A stretch of 64,000 bases of DNA. Origin: Methylobacterium sp. 17Sr1-1 (GTDB taxonomy: Bacteria; Pseudomonadota; Alphaproteobacteria; Rhizobiales; Beijerinckiaceae). This document shows positions 50,505-59,277 of this stretch, piece by piece. The notes beneath the pieces were generated by a model. The model saw only the letters and a program-made list of their open reading frames with translations. It was not told the origin of the DNA and did not search any database. Positions within the stretch are counted from its first letter, which is position 1; each line of letters starts with the position of its first letter. Made by a program: the position numbers and the translations under genes. The stretch is taken from NCBI RefSeq assembly GCF_003173775.1, contig NZ_CP029552.1, positions 3,396,001 through 3,460,000 of the forward strand, in the 5' to 3' direction.

Positions 50505-51356
50505 ATGTCCGAGACCGCCATGTCCGAGGGCACCCTGCGCATCGATGCCCACCACCACCTCTGGCGCATCGCCGACCGGGCCGGCCAATGGCCGCCGCCG
50601 GACCTCGCGGCGCTCTACCGCGACTTCACCCTCGACGACCTGGCGCCGCTCCTCGCCGCGGCCGGTATCGACGGCACGGTGCTGGTCCAGACCCTGGAGG
50701 ACGAGGCCGAGACCGCCGCGATGCTGGCGCTCGCCGCGCGCGCGCCCGTCATCCGCGGCGTCGTCGGCTGGACCGACCTGAAGGCGCCGGGCGCGCCGGA
50801 CCGAATCGCGCGGCTCGCCCGCGACCCGGGCCTGAAGGGCCTGCGCCCGATGCTCCAGGACCATCCCGACGATGCCTGGATCGCCGACCCGGCCCTCGCG
50901 CCCGCCATCGACGCGATGGCGGCGCGCGGCCTCGCCTTCGACGCCCTGGTCCGCCCGCGCCAGCTCAAGTCCCTCCTGACCTTCGCCGTGCGCCATCCCG
51001 ACTTGCGCATCGTCGTCGACCACGGCGCGAAGCCGGAGATCGGGGCGGGCGGCACGCCCGGCTGGCGGGAGGCCATGGCCGCGCTCGCCGCCCGGCCGAA
51101 CGTCTGGTGCAAGCTCTCCGGCCTCCTGACCGAGGCGGGGGCGGGCGGGATGGAGGCCGCGCGCCCCTATGCCGCGGCGATCCTGGACCTGTTCGGGCCC
51201 TCCCGGGTGCTGTGGGGCAGCGACTGGCCGGTCCTGAACCTCGCGGGCGCGTACGGCGACTGGCTCGACGCGTGCCGGGCCCTGGTGCCCCCCGCCCACC
51301 ACGATGCGGTGTTCGGGGGCAACGCGGTCTCGTTCTACCGGCTCGATCGTCCCTGA
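50505..51356 (+). CDS. Amidohydrolase family 2 (sugar-lactonase-like)
   Basis: A 283-residue metal-dependent hydrolase. The metal-binding pair is IDAHHHLW near the N terminus; VDHGAKPEI and CKLSGLLTEAG lead to the late aspartate in LWGSDWPV. This layout matches L-fuconolactonase and L-rhamnono-lactonase-like proteins. Start 50505 is used, just after the reductase stop (GTGATG); a longer form from 50478 would overlap that gene. Together with the reductase it likely turns an aldose into an aldonate. Confidence 0.83.
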   Translation: MSETAMSEGTLRIDAHHHLWRIADRAGQWPPPDLAALYRDFTLDDLAPLLAAAGIDGTVLVQTLEDEAETAAMLALAARAPVIRGVVGWTDLKAPGAPDRIARLARDPGLKGLRPMLQDHPDDAWIADPALAPAIDAMAARGLAFDALVRPRQLKSLLTFAVRHPDLRIVVDHGAKPEIGAGGTPGWREAMAALAARPNVWCKLSGLLTEAGAGGMEAARPYAAAILDLFGPSRVLWGSDWPVLNLAGAYGDWLDACRALVPPAHHDAVFGGNAVSFYRLDRP

Positions 51357-51413
51357 GGATGGAGAAGTCTTCTCATCGCGACCGGGCGGCCGGGACCTGA
51401 CCGGGGGCGGCTT

Positions 51414-51656
51414 TCATCGGTCGCCGCCCGCGCGCGCCGCCTCGATCGCGGCGGCGAGGTCGGAATCCGGCATGTCCCGCCAGTCCTCCCCGAGGGAGAG
51501 CCGCACCGACTGCGCGCCGCCCGACGGCGTGCAGACCACCGCCCGGCGCCCCGCCCCGGCGAGCTTGTCCTTCGCCGCCTCCGGCAGGTCGGCGAGCGCC
51601 TCGATGCAGGTCCAGGCGGTGCCGTCCGGGGTGGTCACGTCGCGCTGTTCGCTCAT
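51414..51656 (-). CDS. Small hypothetical protein, 80 residues
   Basis: A short acidic protein starting MSEQRDVTTPDGTAWTCIEA, with a compact C-terminal helix DSDLAAAIEAARAGGDR. It overlaps the upstream YjbR-like gene in an ATGA junction, so expression is coupled. No family recognised; cytoplasmic, no membrane segment. Confidence 0.6.
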   Translation of the reverse strand: MSEQRDVTTPDGTAWTCIEALADLPEAAKDKLAGAGRRAVVCTPSGGAQSVRLSLGEDWRDMPDSDLAAAIEAARAGGDR

Positions 51657-52018
51657 GATGTCGGGTTTGCTCCGGTCAGGGTGAGGGCGGCTTGCGCGAG
51701 GAGGCGCGCCAGGGTGCCGGGATCGGCGTAGGCGAGGTGGATGCGCACCATCGGGCACCCGCCCACGGCCGGCGCCGCCGCGAAGGTCCGGGGCTCGGCC
51801 GCGATCAGCATCGCCCGCTCGTCCTCCCCGATGCCCACCACCAGCGACACCCCGTCCTCCGCCAGCCAGGCGAGCCGCCGGCGGCCGATCCGGAAGATCG
51901 GTCCGGCCGCAGCCGCGTGCTCCGTGACGCCCGGCAGGGTGCCGGCCGCCCGGCGGGCAACCTCGAACCAGGCCGAGGGTTTCCGGGGTGGGGCCTTGCG
52001 GCGGGCGCGTCTCCTCAT
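51653..52018 (-). CDS. MmcQ/YjbR-like protein
   Basis: A 121-residue protein of the YjbR/MmcQ fold: FEVARRAAGTLPGVTEHAAA, then IFRIGRRRLAWLAEDGVSLV, then the C-terminal ARLLAQAALTL. The family is small and DNA-binding-like with unknown role. An unusually basic N terminus (RRRARRKAPPRK) precedes it. Start 52018; GAGAGGGG lies just upstream. First of a coupled pair with the 80-residue protein. Confidence 0.72.
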   Translation of the reverse strand: MRRRARRKAPPRKPSAWFEVARRAAGTLPGVTEHAAAAGPIFRIGRRRLAWLAEDGVSLVVGIGEDERAMLIAAEPRTFAAAPAVGGCPMVRIHLAYADPGTLARLLAQAALTLTGANPTS

Positions 52019-52096
52019 CCCCTCTCAACGCCGGCCGGCAGGATCCGGGTCAGCCGGCGGATGTTGCCTCTCGGTCCCAGAGGAGGCATGCACACG

Positions 52097-53161
52097 ATGT
52101 CGGACACCCGAACCGCCCTGGTCGCCGGAGCCAACGGCATCATCGGCAAGGCCCTGATGGAGACGCTGGCCGCCGCGCCCGGCTGGCGGGCCCGCGCCCT
52201 GTCCCGCCGCCCGCACGGCTCGCCCGGGTCGGTGGCGGTCGACCTCACGGACGCGGCGGCGACCCGCGCCGCTCTTGGCCAGACTCTTGGCCAAGCCCGC
52301 GATGTCACGCACCTGTTCTACGCCGCCCTCGCGCCGCAGCCGGATCTCGCGGAGGAGGACAGGGTGAACGGCGCGATGCTGCGCCACCTCCTCGACGGGC
52401 TGGAGGCCGCCGGGGCGCCGCTCGAGCGGGTGGTGCTGTACCAGGGCGCCAAGGTCTACGGCGTCCATCTGGGGCCGGTGCCCTCGCCGTTCTACGAGGA
52501 CGAGAACCCGCGCCATGTCGGGCCGAACTTCTACTTCACGCAGGAGGACGAGCTGCGCGCCCGCGCGGCCCGCGGCGGCCCCGATTTCGCGATCCTGCGG
52601 CCGGACGTGGTGGTGGGAGACGCCGCCGGCAACGCCATGAACATCGCCATGGTGATCGGCGCCTACGCGGCCCTGTGCCGGGCGGAAGGCGCCGCCTTCC
52701 GCTTCCCCGGCCCGGCCCACGTCTATGACGGCGTGCTCGCCCAGGTGACCGATGCCGGGGCGCTGGCGCGGGCGAGCCTGTGGGCTGCCACCGCCGACGC
52801 GGCACGGGGCGAGGCCTTCAACTACGTCCACGAGCCGTTCCGCTGGCGCCGCGTCTGGGAGAAGCTCACCGCCGTCCTCGACTTGCCCCCCGGGCCCCCG
52901 GTGCCGCTCCGCCTCAGCCAGCACATGGCCGACAAGGCGCCGGCCTGGGCGCGCCTCGTCGCCGAGCAGGGCCTGGTGGACACGCCCTATGCGCGCGCCG
53001 TCGGCTGGGCATTCGGCGACTTCGTGTTCCACAGCGACTTCGATCTCGTCTCCGACATGGGCAAGATCCGTCGCGCCGGCTTCACCGAGAGCGTCGACGG
53101 CGTCGCGGCCCTGATCGACGCGATCCGCCGCCTGCAGAAGGCCAAGGTGCTGCCGCGGTAG
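52097..53161 (+). CDS. PRISE-type SDR (progesterone 5-beta-reductase/iridoid synthase-like)
   Basis: A 354-residue extended SDR. NAD(P) motif ALVAGANGIIGKALMETLA is at the N terminus, YQGAKVYGVHLG carries the Tyr-less variant catalytic Lys motif, and SPFYEDENPR then NFYFTQEDELR match the PRISE/VEP1 family, where the second Tyr is catalytic (here in NFYF). Such enzymes reduce activated enones. Of ATGs at 52088 and 52097 I choose the latter because AGGAGG is only one base before the first and ten before the second. Divergent from the YjbR-like gene. Confidence 0.82.
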   Translation: MSDTRTALVAGANGIIGKALMETLAAAPGWRARALSRRPHGSPGSVAVDLTDAAATRAALGQTLGQARDVTHLFYAALAPQPDLAEEDRVNGAMLRHLLDGLEAAGAPLERVVLYQGAKVYGVHLGPVPSPFYEDENPRHVGPNFYFTQEDELRARAARGGPDFAILRPDVVVGDAAGNAMNIAMVIGAYAALCRAEGAAFRFPGPAHVYDGVLAQVTDAGALARASLWAATADAARGEAFNYVHEPFRWRRVWEKLTAVLDLPPGPPVPLRLSQHMADKAPAWARLVAEQGLVDTPYARAVGWAFGDFVFHSDFDLVSDMGKIRRAGFTESVDGVAALIDAIRRLQKAKVLPR

Positions 53162-53167
53162 GGAAAG

Positions 53168-54016
53168 TCACCGCCCCCCGCCCCGGCGCAGCGGCGCGGG
53201 CGCCTCCACGACCCCGAACATCGCCGGCTGCGCCGCGTCGACCAGCCCGCGTAACGCGAGGCCCAGCGCCTCCAGCCGCTCCTCCGTCAATTGTCCGTGG
53301 AACAGGTGGGCCGCCACCACGAGGCGCGGGCGCCCCGAGCGATCGCACAGGGCGGCGGCGGCGGAGGTGACGCCGCGGATGAGGTGGCCGAGATCGACGG
53401 CGTAGCCGCGCGCGGACGCCGTCTCGATCTCCGAGAGGTAGCTCTCGAACGCCACCGGGACGTGCCAGCGGATCGCCCCGAACCGGGCCCGCAGGGTGGC
53501 GCGCGGCAACTGGCCGGCACTCTGCCGGGCTGCCGCCACCGCGCGGCCGATCGCGCCCGCATAGGCCGGGATGCGGGTGGCGAGGCGAAACTCGATATGG
53601 ATGCCGCTCGCCGGCACGATCCGCCCGAGGAGCAGCGCCTTGTCGTCGGGCGCCACCTGCCAGACGGTCGCCGTCGCCTCGAACTCCGTCGCGATCGGCT
53701 GCAGGCGCGGCTGGAGCAGCTCCACGTCCGAGCGGTTGAGGAGCGGGCGCGCCACCTCCAGCAGGCCGAGGCCGAGGCGGTAGGTCTTGGTGTCCGGCAC
53801 CAGCGCGACGAAACCCTCGTGCACCAGGGTGCGCAGGATGTTGAGCGTGGTCGAGGGGCTGACCCCCGCGGCCCGCGCGATCGCCGTGACGCCCAGCGCC
53901 TCGCGCGCGCCCGCGACCGCCCGCAGGATCGCCGCGGCCTGCGCCACCGCCCCGACCTCGCGGCCGACCTCCATCACGCCCACCCGCTCGACGGCCGCCT
54001 CGCTCTGCTCCCCCAA
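53168..54016 (-). CDS. IclR-family transcriptional regulator
   Basis: A 282-residue regulator. The winged HTH is residues 22-85 (ALGVTAIARAAGVSPSTTLN, then ILRTLVHEGF), and the effector domain follows (TYRLGLGLLEVARP, IEFRLATRIPAYAGAIGRAV). A TTG start at 54016 is used, with AAGGGGG upstream; an ATG at 53974 is the alternative. Divergent from the solute-binding protein gene with a 120-base gap, so it probably controls the catabolic cluster to its right by binding a pathway intermediate. Confidence 0.85.
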   Translation of the reverse strand: MGEQSEAAVERVGVMEVGREVGAVAQAAAILRAVAGAREALGVTAIARAAGVSPSTTLNILRTLVHEGFVALVPDTKTYRLGLGLLEVARPLLNRSDVELLQPRLQPIATEFEATATVWQVAPDDKALLLGRIVPASGIHIEFRLATRIPAYAGAIGRAVAAARQSAGQLPRATLRARFGAIRWHVPVAFESYLSEIETASARGYAVDLGHLIRGVTSAAAALCDRSGRPRLVVAAHLFHGQLTEERLEALGLALRGLVDAAQPAMFGVVEAPAPLRRGGGR

Positions 54017-54136
54017 CTCCGACCCCCTTGCCGTACGTGTCGTTTACGGTACAGAATAGCGTTCAGCGGACGGAATGAAAACGACGATCCGCGCGTCACC
54101 CGGAACACCGGGGGCACACATCATGGGAGGACCAGG

Positions 54137-55396
54137 ATGGCACGGACCCGACGGGCCCGGACAGCGCCCGGTGCCGGCAAGCGCCGCGCCGGCGCGACGC
54201 TGCGGGCGCTCTGCGCCGCGACCGCGCTTCTCGCCCCCTTCGCCTCCGCGGCCCGCGCCGACGGCGACGTGCTGCGGATCGGCATCATCACCGACATGAG
54301 CGGGCAGTACAGCGAGGGCAACGGCGAGGGCTCGGTCGCCGCCGCCCAGATCGCGGTCGAGGATTTCGGCCCGACGGTTCTGGGCAAGCGGATCGAGATC
54401 ATCTCGGCCGACCACCAGAACAAGCCTGACATCGCCTCCACCATCGTGCGCAACTGGATCGACACGAAGGGCGTCGACGTGGTGGCGGAAGGCGTGAATT
54501 CCGCGGTCGCCCTCGCGGTCCAGGCGGTGACCCGCGAGCGCAACAAGATCTTCCTGATCTCGGGCGCCGGCTCGTCCGACCTCACCGGCAAGTCGTGCTC
54601 GCCGACCAGCGTGCAATGGACCTACGACACCTACGCCTCGTCGAACGCCACCGCCAAGGCGCTGGTCGCCCGCGGCGCCAAGTCCTGGTACTTCCTCACC
54701 GCCGACTACGCCTTCGGCCACGCGCTCGAGCGCGACGCGACCCGGGCGGTCGAGGCGGCGGGCGGCAAGGTGGTCGGCAAGGTCCGTCACCCGTTCAACA
54801 ATCCCGACTTCTCGTCCTTCCTGCTCCAGGCGCAATCCTCGCCCGCGCAGGTGGTCGCGCTCGCCAATGCGGGCAGCGACTTCGCCAACGCGATCAAGCA
54901 GGCGCACGAATTCGGCCTGTCCCAGTCGGACAAGATCATGGCGGCGCTCCAGGTCACGCTGACCGATTCCGCCTCGCTGGGCCTCGACGTGGTGCAGGGC
55001 GCGCTGTTCACCGACAGCTTCTACTGGGACCGCACGCCGGAGACCCGGGCCTATGCCGAGCGGTTCTACGCCCGCCGCAAGGCGATGCCGACCGCCTACC
55101 AGGCCGGGGTGACCTCGGCGCTCACCCATTACCTCAAGGCGGTGCAGGCCGCCGGCACCACCGACTCCGCCACCGTGATGGCGAAGATGCGCGCCACACC
55201 CGTCAACGACTTCTTCGCGGAAGGAGGCAAGGTCCGGGTCGACGGCCGCATGGTCCACGACATGTACCTGATGCGGTTCAAGAAGCCGTCCCAGTCGAAG
55301 GGCAAGTGGGACCTCTACGAGCTCGTCGCCACGGTGCCGGGCGACGAGGCGTTCCGGCCGCTCAGCGAAGGCGGATGCCCGTATGTCCAGAACTGA
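54137..55396 (+). CDS. Branched-chain amino acid-type ABC solute-binding protein
   Basis: A 419-residue periplasmic binding protein, with a long basic signal region (about 40 residues, ending ASAARA-DG). The mature start LRIGIITDMSGQYSEGNG and KRIEIISADHQNKPDIAST are typical of LivK/type I PBP proteins that bind amides, aromatics or amino acids. No LivH/M/G/F permease or ATPase gene lies in the window, so it depends on parts elsewhere or acts as a receptor. Ribosome-binding GGGAGG. Overlaps the next gene by 14 bases. Confidence 0.88.
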   Translation: MARTRRARTAPGAGKRRAGATLRALCAATALLAPFASAARADGDVLRIGIITDMSGQYSEGNGEGSVAAAQIAVEDFGPTVLGKRIEIISADHQNKPDIASTIVRNWIDTKGVDVVAEGVNSAVALAVQAVTRERNKIFLISGAGSSDLTGKSCSPTSVQWTYDTYASSNATAKALVARGAKSWYFLTADYAFGHALERDATRAVEAAGGKVVGKVRHPFNNPDFSSFLLQAQSSPAQVVALANAGSDFANAIKQAHEFGLSQSDKIMAALQVTLTDSASLGLDVVQGALFTDSFYWDRTPETRAYAERFYARRKAMPTAYQAGVTSALTHYLKAVQAAGTTDSATVMAKMRATPVNDFFAEGGKVRVDGRMVHDMYLMRFKKPSQSKGKWDLYELVATVPGDEAFRPLSEGGCPYVQN

Positions 55397-57491
55397 CGCC
55401 GACGTGAAGTCCGCCGATCTTGCGCCCCTGGTCCGTCCCGGCGCGGTCGCGATCATCGGCGCCTCCGCCGATCCGACCCGCATCGGCGGCCGGCCGATCG
55501 CCTACATGCTGCGCGCGGGTTTTCAGGGCGCGATCCTGCCGGTGAACCCGAACCGGGCCGAGGTGCAGGGCCTGCCCTGCTACCCCTCGGTGGCGGCCCT
55601 GCCGCAGGTGCCGGACGTCGCGGTGGTGGCGGTGCCGGGCGCGGCGGCGCTCCGGGCGGTCGAGGAACTGGGCGCGCGCGGCACGCGCTTCGCCGTGATG
55701 TTCACGGCGGGCTACGCCGAGGTCGGGGATGTGGAGGCGCAAGGCGCCCTCGTCGCGGCGGCGCGGCGGCACGGGATGCGGCTGCTGGGCCCCAACTGCC
55801 TCGGCCTGTTCAACGCGGCGTCCGGCTTCTACCCGATCTTCACCGCCTCGCTCGAGGGCGGGCTGCCGCTGCCGGGACGGATCGGCATCGCCAGCCAGTC
55901 GGGGGCCTACGGCACCCACCTCTTCGCCGCCTGCCGGGCGCGCGGCATCGGCACCGGGATGCTGATCACCACCGGCAACGAGGCCGACCTCGCGGTCGCC
56001 GACGCGATCGGCTGGATGACCCGGGACGACGACCTCGACGTGATCATGGCCTACGCCGAGGGCGTACAGGACGGGCCGGCCTTCGCCGAGGCCCTGGCGG
56101 CGGCCCGGCGGGCGAAGAAGCCCGTGATCCTGATGAAGGTCGGGCGCAGCGCGGTCGGCAGCGCGGCGGCGCAGTCGCACACCGCCTCGATCGCCGGCAA
56201 CGACGCGGTCTTCTCCGCGGTGCTCGCCGAGCACGGCGCGATCCGGGCCCGCTCGACGGAGGAACTGATCGACATCGCCTACGCGGCGACGCGGCGGATC
56301 TACCCGGTGCCCAATACCCTCGGGGTCATCACCATCTCAGGGGGAGCCGGCGTGCTGATCTCGGACGCCGCCGAGGCGGCCGGCCTGCCGATGCCGCCGA
56401 TGCCCGAAGACGCGCAGGCGCGCCTCAAGGCAATCCTGCCGATCGCCTCGCCCCTCAACCCGGTCGATTGCACCGCCCAGGCCTTCAACGATCTGTCGCT
56501 GATCGGCCGCTTTACCGAATCGATGATCGCCGACGGCGGCTATGCGTCGATCCTCGCCTTCTTCACCCAGATCGGCGGCGCCCCCAGCATGGCGCCCGCG
56601 ATCCGCACCCAGCTCAACGCCGTCAAGGCGCGCCACCCCGACCGGCTCTACGCCCTCTCGGTCCTCGCCCCGGAGGAGCGCAACCGGGAATACGAGGCCG
56701 ACGGCTACCTGCTCTACGAGGACCCGGCTCGGGCGGTGGTCGCCCTCGACGCGATGGGCCGCCTCGGCGCGAGTTTTTCGGAGCCCGAGCCGGCCACCGT
56801 GCCGATGGGCGAGCCCGTCCGGCTGCCCGAGGCGACGCCGAGCGAGGCCGAGGCCAAGCGCCTGCTCGCCGCTTACGGCATCGCCACGGTGCCGGAGGCC
56901 GTCTGCACCGATGCCGAGGCGGCGGTGGCGGCGGCGGAGGCCTTCGGGTTTCCGGTCGTGATGAAGATCCTGTCGCCGGACATCCTGCACAAGACCGAGA
57001 TCGGCGGCGTGCTCCTCGACGTGGCCGATGCCGAGGCGGTCCGGCGCGGGCACGCCACGCTGATCGCGCGCGCGGCCCGCCACGCCCCGTCGGCCCGGAT
57101 CGAGGGCGTGCTGGTGGCGCGCCAGATCAAGGGCGCGGTCGAGTGCATCATGGGCGTCCAGCGCGATCCGGTCTTCGGCCCGGTGGCGATGGTCGGCCTC
57201 GGCGGGGTCTTCGTCGAGGTGATGCGCGACGTGGTCTTCCGCCGCTGCCCGTTCGGCGAGGACGTGGCCGAGGCGATGATCCGCTCGATCAAGGCCGCGC
57301 CCCTGCTCACCGGCGCCCGCGGCCGGCCGCCTTGCGACGTCGCGGCGCTCGCCCGGATGCTGTCGCGCCTCTCGGCCTTCGCCGCAGGGGCGGGGCCGCG
57401 GCTCGCCTCGATCGACCTCAACCCGGTCTTCGCCCTGCCGGAGGGGGCCTTCGCGGCGGATGCGGTGATCGAGGTGGGGGAGGCGGGGTGA
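55383..57491 (+). CDS. ADP-forming acyl-CoA synthetase (fused alpha/beta, CoA-binding)
   Basis: A 702-residue NDP-forming synthetase. The CoA-binding Rossmann domain begins VAIIGASADPTRIGGRP, the ligase domain has GIASQSGAYG and the phospho-His in QSHTASIAGND (about His266), and the C-terminal ATP-grasp domain (about 490-700) includes FPVVMKILSPDILHKTEIGG. It activates a carboxylic acid to its CoA thioester with ATP giving ADP and phosphate; relatives act on aromatic and other acids. Gene overlaps the SBP gene by 14 bases, so uptake and activation look coupled. Confidence 0.9.
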   Translation: MSRTDADVKSADLAPLVRPGAVAIIGASADPTRIGGRPIAYMLRAGFQGAILPVNPNRAEVQGLPCYPSVAALPQVPDVAVVAVPGAAALRAVEELGARGTRFAVMFTAGYAEVGDVEAQGALVAAARRHGMRLLGPNCLGLFNAASGFYPIFTASLEGGLPLPGRIGIASQSGAYGTHLFAACRARGIGTGMLITTGNEADLAVADAIGWMTRDDDLDVIMAYAEGVQDGPAFAEALAAARRAKKPVILMKVGRSAVGSAAAQSHTASIAGNDAVFSAVLAEHGAIRARSTEELIDIAYAATRRIYPVPNTLGVITISGGAGVLISDAAEAAGLPMPPMPEDAQARLKAILPIASPLNPVDCTAQAFNDLSLIGRFTESMIADGGYASILAFFTQIGGAPSMAPAIRTQLNAVKARHPDRLYALSVLAPEERNREYEADGYLLYEDPARAVVALDAMGRLGASFSEPEPATVPMGEPVRLPEATPSEAEAKRLLAAYGIATVPEAVCTDAEAAVAAAEAFGFPVVMKILSPDILHKTEIGGVLLDVADAEAVRRGHATLIARAARHAPSARIEGVLVARQIKGAVECIMGVQRDPVFGPVAMVGLGGVFVEVMRDVVFRRCPFGEDVAEAMIRSIKAAPLLTGARGRPPCDVAALARMLSRLSAFAAGAGPRLASIDLNPVFALPEGAFAADAVIEVGEAG

Positions 57492-57530
57492 TGGGGGCAT
57501 GGCTGGGCGGTTTCGAGGTGGAGCGCCTGA

Positions 57531-57718
57531 CCCCTCCCCCCTCTGCGGGGGAGGGTGCCCGGCTGCGAGTGCGAAGCACTCGTGCGCCGGGCGGGAGAGG
57601 GGAACCACGCTTCCGTAAGGGTCGCACCCGTCTTGAAAGGCGCCTCCTCGATCAGCGTCGCGCTGCCCCTCTCCCGGCCTGCTCCGCAGGCCACCCTCCC
57701 CCGCAGAGGGGGGAGGGG
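57531..57718. repeat. Palindromic repeat family A, copy 3
   Basis: Outer arms CCCCTCCCCCCTCTGCGGGG and CCCCCGCAGAGGGGGGAGG, with an inner palindrome GCGAGTGCGAAGCACTCG as in copy 1. It separates the synthetase gene from the first thiolase gene inside one apparent operon, where it might stabilise or cut mRNA. Confidence 0.8.
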
Positions 57719-57753
57719 TCGGGCGTGGGCGCCTCCCGAGCGGCGAACCTCGC

Positions 57754-59277
57754 ATGACCGACCCCACCCGCATCCCCGTCATCATCGGCGTCGGCGAGAT
57801 CGCCGACCGGCCCGACGTCCTCGGCCGTGGCCCGATCGGCCCCGAGCCCGCCGCCCTGATGGCCGAGGCCCTGGCCCGCGCCGACCGGGATGCCGGCGGC
57901 GGCTGGCTCTCCCGCGTCGCCTCCCTCGACGTCGTCAACGCGGTGTCCTGGCCCTATGCCGACCTGCCCGCCCGCATCGCCGATTTCATCGGTCACCGCC
58001 CGGCCCGCCTCGCCTACGGGCCGGTCGGCGGCGAGACGCCGGTGCGGTTCCTGCACGAGGCGGCGCGGCGGATCGCCCGTGGCGAGGCCGAGGTCGCGGC
58101 CCTGTGCAGCGGCGAGGCGGAGCACAGCGCGGGCGCCGCGCGCCGGGCCGGGCTGAAGCCCGAACGGGACGCCGCCCCGCCCTGGACCGCGCCGGATCCC
58201 GCCTGGACCAACCCGCGGGCGCGCGACTACCTCCACCCCCAGGCCCTGCGCCACGGCCTGTCGCAGCCGGTCGTCGTCTATCCCCTCTACGAGACCGCGC
58301 TCCAGGCCGCCTGGGGCCAGACCCCGCGCCAGGGCCGCGACGAATCGGCTCTGCTCGGCGCCGCGATGTCCCGCGTCGCGGCGGAGAACCCGTCCGGGTG
58401 GTTGCGCCGCCCGTTCACGGCCGACGAGATCGCGACCCCGTCCGCCGCCAACCGGCCGATCGCCTGGCCCTACCCGAAGCTGATGGTGGCCAACCCCGTG
58501 GTGAACCAGGCCGCCGCCCTGATCGTCACGAATCTGGCGCTGGCCCGCGCCGCCGGCTTGCCCGAGCACCGCCTGGTCCCGGTCGGCCCCGGCGCCGCCG
58601 CGACCGAGCCGCGGGACTGGCTGTCGCGCGACCGCTTCGACCATGCCCCGGCGCAGGACGCGGTCCTGGCCGCCACCCTGCGCCGGGCCGGCCTGACCCC
58701 CGCCGACCTCGCGGCGATCGAGCTCTACAGCTGCTTTCCCTGCGTGCCCAAGATGGCGCGGCGCAGCCTCGGCCTGCCCGCGGACAGCGTGCCGACCGTG
58801 GCGGGCGGGCTGACCTTCTTCGGCGCGCCGCTCAACGGTTTCATGGCGCACGCCGCCTGCGCGATGGTGCGGCGGCTACGCGACGCGCCGGGCGCGGCCG
58901 GCCTCCTCTACGGCCAGGGCGAGTTCGTGACCAAGCATCACGCCCTGGTCCTCGGTGGCCGGCCGCGCGTGCCCGACGACGCGCCGGTCTCGGTCCAGGA
59001 CGAGGCGGATCGCCGCCGCGGGCCGGTGCCGCCGGTCATCGAGGCGGCGACGGGCCGCGCCATCGTCGAGACCCACACAGTGCTGTTCGACCGCGAGGGC
59101 GCGCCGGATCGGGGCGTCGTGGTGCTGCGCCAGGGCGGATCGCGGCTGCTGGCCCGGGTGCCCGCCGCCGACCGCGCGACGCTGGCGGTGCTCACCGACC
59201 TCGATCGGTCGCCCGTCGGGCGCGACGGCACCCTGTGGACGGCCCTCGACGGGCTCCTCGAATGGGAGGCGGCGTGA
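57754..59277 (+). CDS. Thiolase-like acyl-CoA protein lacking the nucleophile Cys
   Basis: A 507-residue member of the thiolase superfamily (acetyl-CoA acetyltransferase-like). It has GPVGGETPVRFLHEAARRIA at the position where thiolases carry the nucleophilic Cys, which is missing. Later motifs are retained: ELYSCFPC, GGLTFFGAPLNGFMAHAAC and YGQGEFVTKHH. A C-terminal OB-like domain starts near residue 440 (TVLFDREGAPDRGVVVLRQG). This pattern is seen in retro-aldolases and regulatory thiolase homologues. The stop overlaps the next gene (TGATG). Confidence 0.82.
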   Translation: MTDPTRIPVIIGVGEIADRPDVLGRGPIGPEPAALMAEALARADRDAGGGWLSRVASLDVVNAVSWPYADLPARIADFIGHRPARLAYGPVGGETPVRFLHEAARRIARGEAEVAALCSGEAEHSAGAARRAGLKPERDAAPPWTAPDPAWTNPRARDYLHPQALRHGLSQPVVVYPLYETALQAAWGQTPRQGRDESALLGAAMSRVAAENPSGWLRRPFTADEIATPSAANRPIAWPYPKLMVANPVVNQAAALIVTNLALARAAGLPEHRLVPVGPGAAATEPRDWLSRDRFDHAPAQDAVLAATLRRAGLTPADLAAIELYSCFPCVPKMARRSLGLPADSVPTVAGGLTFFGAPLNGFMAHAACAMVRRLRDAPGAAGLLYGQGEFVTKHHALVLGGRPRVPDDAPVSVQDEADRRRGPVPPVIEAATGRAIVETHTVLFDREGAPDRGVVVLRQGGSRLLARVPAADRATLAVLTDLDRSPVGRDGTLWTALDGLLEWEAA

